64,000 nt of DNA, taken from Sipunculus nudus. Its lineage: Eukaryota > Annelida > Sipuncula > Golfingiida > Sipunculidae. Positions 56,880-64,000 of this stretch are shown here, piece after piece. The translations under genes and the position numbers were made by a program. The stretch lies in assembly GCA_026874595.1 (NCBI GenBank), contig CM049320.1, forward strand, positions 3,227,464-3,291,463. The letters are read 5' to 3'. The notes beneath the pieces are model-generated. The model saw only the letters and a list, made by a program, of their open reading frames with translations. It did no database searches and had not been told where the DNA came from. Position 1 is the stretch's first letter, and every line of letters starts with the position of its first letter.

Positions 56880-58190
56880 TCATAAGTAGATGTCCTATAG
56901 CAAAAACCCTGTCTGTCTGTCCATCCGTCCATCCACATAAATTTGTTTCCAGATGATGACTCCAGGTTGGATTGACACATGAGTTTCGGGTTATTAGGTC
57001 AAAGATCAAGATCAAGGTCACAGGATTCACTTATTTAAAACGATTATTGCTGCATGTAAAGCCAAGTTTTCCATCCTAAAATTTCCATCTTGTGCATTTA
57101 GCTGATTTGCCAGTCTGGGCAGAGCATAAATTAATTTGGGGTCACAAGGTCAAAGGGCAAGGGGCCATATAGCAAAAACCCTGTCTGTCTGTCCATCCGT
57201 CCATCCACATAAATTTGTTTCCAGATGATGACTCCAGGTTGGATTGACACATGAGTTTCGGGTTATTAGGTCAAAGATCAAGATCAAGGTCACAGGATTC
57301 ACTTATTTAAAACGATTATTGCTGCATGTAAAGCCAAGTTTTCCATCCTAAAATTTCCATCTTGTGCATTTAGCTGATTTGCCAGTCTGGGCAGAGCATA
57401 AATTAATTTGGGGTCACAAGGTCAAAGGGCAAGGGGCCATCTGTTCACAAATTAGTTTCCAGATGATAACACCAGTTTAGTTTGATATATTGGTTTCAAA
57501 CTTAACATATATGGCTCACCACTAAAGTAAGAACCATGTCGATTTTGGTCCCAACGGTCAAAGGTCCAGGTCACAGGACCCATTTCTTTAAAAAGAATTT
57601 GTATGCATTTCAAGCCAAACTTTTTATCACAAACCTTCCATCTTCAAGATATTGCTATCCTGCCAATACGGGTAGATTCTGTTCGATTTTAGGGTCATAG
57701 CGTCAAATTTCAAGGTCACAGGGTCCATCCATTCACAAATTAGTTTATGGATGATAATTCTGCTTTGGATAGACAGATTGGCTTCAAACTTGATTTATTA
57801 AAGACCCACCACTTAAGTAAATTCATTTTAATTTTCAGGGTCCAGAGATCAAAGTGGAAGGTCACAGGAGTCACTTCTTTAAAAAGATTGTGGATGCACT
57901 GTAGATCAAACTTTTCATCCCAAACTTTCCATCTTTCACAGATGACTTACTTACCCAAAGTGAGGAAATCTGTAGATTTTGACGTTACCTGGTCAGAGGT
58001 CAAGGTCACTTTTTAAAAGATTGTTACAATAATCTAAATGCTGAAAGTTCAAGAATACTAACTTCTAAGATTTTTTGGTCACAAGGTTATTGGTTAAGGT
58101 CACAGGACTGTCATTCTAAAAAAATTCTTTAATAATATTCTTATAGACAAATTCAGCTTCGAGCGTCGAGACCCATGGGTCCCTAGTTAA
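56880..58190. repeat. 'AAGGTCAAGGTCAC' dispersed repeat with an exact 272-bp duplication
   Basis: Units begin at 56896 and 57168 and look identical over 272 bases (TATAGCAAAAACCCTG to AAGGGCAAGGGGCCA). Further diverged units continue to about 58190 with 'aggtcacagg', 'ttcaaacttga' and 'gatgataa' words. This type of repeat is, from memory, common in bivalve genomes. Confidence 0.85.
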
Positions 58191-61061
58191 TTTAATCATG
58201 ATGAAAAATACAAAGTTATATATTTTGAATTGACAGGTTTATATATTTTGAATCGATAGTATTTAGGTGTTACTTTACCATGACTGAAATGCACTTCTTT
58301 GCGGTCAGTATTTTATACTGGTCTGTTATCATAAACCAACAATGTTAAAACAATGACCCAAAGACCCAAAATAAGTTATATAATAATAAAAATAATACAT
58401 ACATAAGAGTCAGTTCAAATTAATAAACGGATGAAATATATATCTCAGAACCAGGACCTTCTTATAAAGAATGAGAGGATGATCGTGGAGTCGCAGCAGT
58501 GCTTGGTTCCACCTCAGGCTCGTCTGAAACTGACGGTGCAGCCACAGGAGAGCTCTTGGTTCTCGGCTGGGGTCGAGACTCCGCCATGGGTGTGATGGAA
58601 CCGGAGCTGTTTCGTCTATCACCTCTTCTGATACGAAAACAGCGACTGCAGTAGGTGAGACAGCACACGGAACTGTGGTGGCAGGAAGTTCCCCAGAAAC
58701 TGTGGCAGCAGAGACTGCAAATAAAGCATATAGCACTTTGGCAGAGTAACCGATTCTTTGCAAATAGTAGACATACATAAACAGTAGTAAAAACACTTAC
58801 AATAACCGATTTAACAATACTAACAACAAATATTTATATATATATACTACTTTTTTTCTCAATATACACTATGTATTATGTTCATTTACAGTTTATAATA
58901 GTTCAAAATTGGAATTAAACTGAAAAATGTCATTTTGTACTCTTAATAGAAAGGGTTGAACCATACACTTAATAAAAATGTTTGAACTATACACTTTGAA
59001 CTATACAGTTAAAAAAGATTAACAAAGCTGTCAGCTGCTTTTGTGTTGCAATTCAGGCAGTATTTAAATATTGCTTCACTTTCCAGTTGCAACTAGGTAT
59101 ACAGCTTCTACTGGTGCTACACTCCGATCATCCTCACCGGACCTGTCGTGATCACACAGAGGTGGCTCATTGGAGGGCTGATCAGGGTCCAGGGTTTCGT
59201 CTAGGTCCACTTTTAGCGTTTTACTTAACAAGTACATCACTTCAATCAACTTTCCTGATCAAATTAAATGACACCAAATTAGTTCGTCTGACTTTTCAGG
59301 AAATTTTACATGAGATAACATTAACATTAAAAAATAAATATAGGGCCTTGTTATGCCCCCCCCCCCCCCTTAACTTAAAGTTGGTATAGACTATCTAATA
59401 TGTTTCAAGGTTCAAGCTTATAGATGTGACAATGCAGTTGTTTCAATGCAAATGTATTAATGCAAAGTTAATGCAATCTACTGGTAATAATATTTTTGTC
59501 TACTTTTAAGATTCAACCAAAATGATGTAAACTTAAACACACCTGTAAACTTGCCAATCTGGCGGACCGGCTGGACTTGGGGTTTGCCGAAGACCTTAAT
59601 GCTGAGCTGGTTCAAGGCCTCGCATAACCAGCGTACGCACAGGAGGTGGTGTCCGCCCGATCGGGTGACAGCAGCTGGGTCTTCTTTCCAGCGTCGGAGT
59701 CCATCCAAAAGGTACGCCTGAAAGTGCAGGTCACTGGCACTGTTACCTGTAACAAACAATTAGAAAGCATTACAGTATCAATCAAAGGATATTCTTATAA
59801 TTTATCTTCTTCATTACTGACTAAAAGAAATAATTATGCCATTTTCCCAGGGCAACCTCATGTTCTAGGTGTTCACCGGAAAGTTATCATGAGAACATAA
59901 ATGAGATACTACATTTTTATTTGTATTAAGTTACAGTCAATACTTGCAGTTATGTAACTCCTTTATTTCTACACTTTGTCTACTACCATTCATTGGTATT
60001 GGCGACAAGACTTCTCAGTATTATGGGATAAAGTGCAATTAATGTGAAAAAAATTCATCCACAAATTAACTGGCCAGCAAGATTACAAATTATAAAGTTA
60101 CACCTACTTGGAATGAACCTTTTCAGATGCAAATGAAAGGACTCGAGTGAATTTGTGCCGCGGGCACAGCGGAACACGGGCAGCCTCATTGTGACTGAGC
60201 CAGACTCTACGTTGAGTTTGACGTTCTCGGGGTCCTGGAGAAAGGCGATGTGTTTCTTCTGTGTCCTCCAGATGTCCCACACGCGTTCCGCGTCGAGCAA
60301 TGACATTCTTTCCCTTGAGGACCGGAGAGTGTGTGCAGCAGGTCCCGCATTGTGTGGATCCCGGGTTCGGCGTCGACAGTGGATGGAGAGCTCCTTCGTG
60401 GAAATGTGCTTCACGACGTCACTATCGGACGGGTTTGGGATACCACTTCTCATTCTGCTTGGCCTGCTTCAGTCGCTCCAAGTCCTCTTCGCTCCAATCG
60501 AAGATGCACAGGGACAGGCGGGCCATGAACTCACCGTACAGATGGATGGTGACTCCACGGTGGAGGCTGCGACGATCCTCCTCGTGAGGTGCCAGGCATC
60601 CGCACACTCGTCCACTTACGGAAGAGAGTCTGGACTTGTGACTGACCGACGCCGCAACAGTCCCGATCTATGTACAGCAGGACTGGGGGGGGCCATCTGC
60701 GCTTCTCTGTAGCATCGAATGAGTCCGTTGGCAATAGGCGCCAGGCCGGCACCTTCCCTGGCCGTGAGGACGCTCATTGACACCACGCTACGCTCGTTGC
60801 CCACATTGGTGACCAACGCCGCTTTACCTGCTTCGTGAACCGCGAGTTTATGAACGATCTGTATGATGGAATCCAACTTGAGAACAACACCGAAGGTAGA
60901 CGTAATAAACGCCTTGGCCTCTTCTAATCTCCCTTTTATGTTCTGGGCGTACGCAGCGAGCACCCACTTGTGTTCCGGCACTGGAATGTATGGTAGACCC
61001 AGTTGTGGCTCTATGCGCCCAGTGTAAGTATATGTTGGCCAATCTTATCTTAGTGAACCAA

Positions 61062-61300
61062 GGCGATTGTTTCAGCCAGCGATGTGCAGTGCACATGTTA
61101 TATCATCACTGCTGTGAGTGTCCTTGTATACTGGACCACCGGCTACACAAGATCACTGGCTACACTTGTTGTTACCAGGGTTACGCAGTGGATTGTTTCA
61201 GCCGGCCAGGTGCATGAGTCACATTTCGGCTGGGTGGGTAAGGCAGTAAGCACTGATGATGTAACACGTGCACTGTACACTGCTGGCTGAAACAATCACC
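61062..61300. mobile_element. MITE-like element in copy E exon 5
   Basis: Terminal inverted repeats of about 52 bases: GGCGATTGTTTCAGCCAGCG at the left and its near complement ending GGCTGAAACAATCACC at the right. The inner parts 'tgtgcagtgcacatgttata' and 'gatgtaacacgtgcactgta' also pair. The length is 239 bases with no coding capacity. An internal third GATTGTTTCAGCC is at about 61192. It sits in a larger block (about 61002-61427) absent from copy A. Confidence 0.75.
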
Positions 61301-61639
61301 CAAGCTCACCATCGTCTAGCAGTGCATGCGTTCCCGTCCGCTAGATAAATGAAGGCAGGGGCCTGTGGCACTGTGTCTACAACAGAGCCACGACTGGGTC
61401 TAGAACAAACGGCGCTGGCTCTTCGAAGCTGAGGGGCAGCATATGTCCGCGAGCTGCCGCAGACTGGAAGAAATGACAGTCCATGAAGTGGGGCATCGAT
61501 CTTGCGAGCCAACGCTGTGTTGCTCCAATAACTTCTTCTGGAGCTGGGTGGCACTGTTCCCAAGACCTCTCTGCCTAAGCAGACTAATGCCTCAGACGTC
61601 GCAAGCGTAGTGGTAAGTCAGGAGCACCGGGAACTAGAA

Positions 61640-61760
61640 CTAGAATCATGGTTAAAATATAACATACACACACATTCACACTTATTAATTATATATTATA
61701 TTTTTATCATATATACGTGTGTGTGTGCGCATGTTACATTTTAACCATGATTCTAGAAAA
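61640..61760. repeat. Inverted repeat at the copy E deletion junction
   Basis: TAGAATCATGGTTAAAAT (61643) and ATTTTAACCATGATTCTA (61738) are inverted partners around a CA/TA-rich centre. They sit just where the homology to exon 5 stops and before the ATACCAATGAATGG cluster resumes. Confidence 0.75.
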
Positions 61761-63652
61761 TACCAAAAAAATATATTTATACACAGAACATTCATTGGTA
61801 TTGGGGACACAATGAATAAAATGTGTCTGTGTGATATATTTAATATTAAAATATATATTATACTATATATATATATATATATATATTCATTAATAAAAAA
61901 TACGACACTCATAAAACAAAAAATATAACACTTAAATATTTGTGTCCAGAGTACCAAAGAAAGGCCATGCTAGGACATGAAAAATGCACGATGTCAAAAA
62001 TACAACTGAATGACCCTAATACCAATGAATGCAGAACAAACAAAATACCCGATGTGACTAAATTGCACAAATAGGCTTATAATTTACACCAAAAATGAAT
62101 GTTCTTTGTCCTGGCAGGACCATTCATTGGTATTGGGGACAAATTTAACCAGTATGAAATCAATAATGCAATATCTGTGGCCGAGCAGGACCATTGATTG
62201 GTATTGGGCCATAACTATTTAACAGTAGACAATATCAAGGAAGTATGCTTTGATCGGCTAAGGAAATGCAAGGTCTTTCAATGGATAAAATATTTATTAA
62301 AATCTTTTCAATTAGGATTTTAACTTTACAATTAGTCATGATACAATACTTATATTGATGCTATGCTCATGATATAATACCCTTTACAATAATTCATTAA
62401 TCTTTTTAAAATCCTTTAATTTATGGTTTTAATGATACCGTAACTCAAGATACGATATATATATATATGGATACTTTACTCACGATACTTTGCCCTATGC
62501 AGTAGGCCTAACTAATTAATCTTTTAAATTAAAATAAATTTCAATTTTGGGTATTAATGATTTAGTAACTCTGGATACAATACGTATATTGATGTTTTTC
62601 TCACGATATGATACCTGATATAGTAATCAATTAATCTTTAAAGAGATACTCATGACACGATACCCTTTACAGTAGACACGATACCCTATACAGTAGGCCT
62701 AACAAATTAATCTTTAAAAATCTTTTTCGATTTTGGGTATGATTTTGGGTAATAATATACAGTAACCCAATACGTATACGCAGCCTTTTTTAAAGGGTTT
62801 CAGACCAATTTTTGTAGGCTGGACCCCCCCCCCTTTTCCCTGACCCGGGACCTTTTTTTTAGGTTTGTCATTAGTCCTCCAATGTTTGACCCCTCCGCCC
62901 CTGCTATTAAGTATTTAAAATCTTTTCACCCTCAGGTATTTTCAATAGAGTAAGTCACAAAAAAAAGTAACTCACGATATGATACTAAGGCAGACATTAA
63001 GGCAGATCATTTTATTATTATTTGTCCACCGGGTGACTAAATTTGATCAACCTTAAAAGGATAAGCTACATTTAAAATATTATTAACATGTTTAAATCGC
63101 CAATAACCATCCATGCAGCCTGGTATAGTACAGAACACACCGGCTAAAGGTGTTGTGTTGAATAAAATGATCCCTCCCCATTATTTCTTACATATCGGTC
63201 ATGACACAGAAGACTATTTAAACTAAGCTTATCTAATTTATATATTTGGCTTAAGTCCTCTTTAACAATCATTATCAAAATAATACTGAACACTTTCTCG
63301 ACATGATGAAACTAAGCAGTTTAAAGAACAATAATTTATATTGTGGAATTTTAGACTAACATTTAATAAATTAAATAAAGATTTTATTCCATGAACACCA
63401 AAGATATAATCATGATATTTAAGTATACATTTTAAGGATGTTCATGATATTTAAGTATTCATTTTAAGTGGCTAAATTTATTTAAAACACAATAAGTGGT
63501 GTATACAGAATGATAATCTGCCAAGCATTCAACAGTGATCCCTTGATTGATGGTTTATCATCTATCATGTACACACTGATCACTGTAAAGAGGGTCCATT
63601 ATATAAAAGACTAACTGCATGGTGACTGCATGACCAGTTGGTGGTTAAGTGT

Positions 63653-63691
<39 letters not shown>

Positions 63692-64000
63692 GCTTGCTAA
63701 AGTAAACAACACTGGATAGAACAATTAACCGAGGGTCCATTATATAATAACAGTATCAGTGGTGATTGACCGGTTAGTGGTTAAGTAATAAGTATGCAGG
63801 GGGGGGGGTGCGCACACATAAGCATCAATGGAGACAATAATTAATTGTACCATAAACATCTGGTTAATACAGTCAGACAAGAACACGTCCCTGAGCCACA
63901 CAGCAAAACCAGGATGCTGGCAGCTAACAAGGAACAACTTCAGAAGCACAAGTCACTGTGCCATGCAGCTAATCCATGACGCTGACATATGGTTTCCCCC
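61760..64000. other. Upstream region and right arm of copy E
   Basis: No gene is supported. It carries the ATACCAATGAATGG cluster (61789-62204), a TA microsatellite (61863-61888), and four diverged units around 'gataccctttacagtag' and 'ttttgggtattaatga' (62380-62780). A GA microsatellite (63655-63687) and a G-run (63800-63808) follow. 63560-63990 matches copy A 12260-12560. Confidence 0.6.
63655..63687. repeat. (GA)n microsatellite
   Basis: About sixteen GA units ending in a short G-run. It sits at a place that in copy A holds a poly-G tract (12364-12373). Confidence 0.9.

Larger units (their letters stand above)
54697..61636 (-). pseudogene. Copy E transposase pseudogene, exons 11 to 5
   Basis: Counterparts of copy A exons in the same order: exon 11 about 55245-54697 (cut by LINE B at SRFYY), exon 10 about 55840-55616, exon 9 about 56365-56146, exon 8 about 58715-58455, exon 7 about 59260-59090, exon 6 about 59750-59546, exon 5 about 61636-60108. 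Motifs survive (NSLESFHLHLKRFIP, LLYIDRDCCG, ASDLHFQAYLLDGLRRW). Frameshifts, stops, internal deletions and a roughly 425-base insertion in exon 5 remove function. The intron between exons 9 and 8 is swollen by a repeat block (56880-58190). Confidence 0.85.
41766..64000 (-). mobile_element. Dada-like element, copy E, decayed and interrupted (right end outside window)
   Basis: The order matches copy A: minisatellite (41780-41880), TTAACGGAGAAGTGAGTT block (41925), left arm with 'cgtatactcca' and 'catctgggtataccag' words, and exon 11 start at 42576. LINE B plus LINE C are inserted from about 42786 to 54697. Then come exons 11 to 5, the ATACCAATGAATGG cluster and the right arm to the window edge. 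Exons 1-4 and the 5' part of exon 5 are deleted at about 61636. Its left terminus is probably fragment D. Confidence 0.75.

Overview
The window reads as nuclear DNA of an animal, most likely a marine mollusc and probably a bivalve. It is AT-rich and has spliceosomal GT-AG introns, metazoan U6 snRNA sequence and a satellite carrying TTAGGG cores. It also has a 'gtttccagatgat...aaggtcaaggtcac' repeat of a kind I associate with bivalve genomes (from memory, unverified). No single-copy host protein gene was recognised; almost everything is mobile or repetitive.

The central feature is a large DNA transposon, here called the Dada-like element. Copy A starts left of the window and ends at 15300. It carries an 11-exon gene on the minus strand (9983 to 2720). 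All ten introns are GT-AG and the 4389-base coding sequence stays in frame, giving 1462 residues with a zinc ribbon and an RNase-H/DDE-like core. Its right end is joined at 15301 to the 3' half of a U6 snRNA gene. About 1 kb further on, a second U6 gene with a TATA box at -31 is cut at the same place (16428) by the left end of copy B. GCGCAA flanks both junctions, and ATCTTTGAGT lies 13 bases inside both ends in inverted orientation. This fits Dada transposons, which are known to target small-RNA genes.

Layout: 1-15300 copy A; 15301-16428 inter-U6 segment; 16429-18570 deleted copy B; 18575-18858 left-end fragment C; 18859-22880 decayed Ty3/Gypsy element; 22931-23129 left-end fragment D. Then comes a block (23130-41762) bounded by a roughly 455-bp repeat. 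It holds a decayed Mutator-like transposase, three satellites, LINE A and a truncated L2/CR1-like LINE. From 41766 to the window end lies copy E, a deleted pseudogene version of copy A. Its last exon is split by LINE B (minus strand), which is itself split by LINE C (plus strand).

Overall this looks like a small-RNA gene array colonised by a target-specific transposon, whose copies became landing sites for later insertions. Copy A alone has an intact-looking transposase; copies B-E could at best be mobilised by it. Boundaries marked approximate come from reading repeats by eye, not from alignment.
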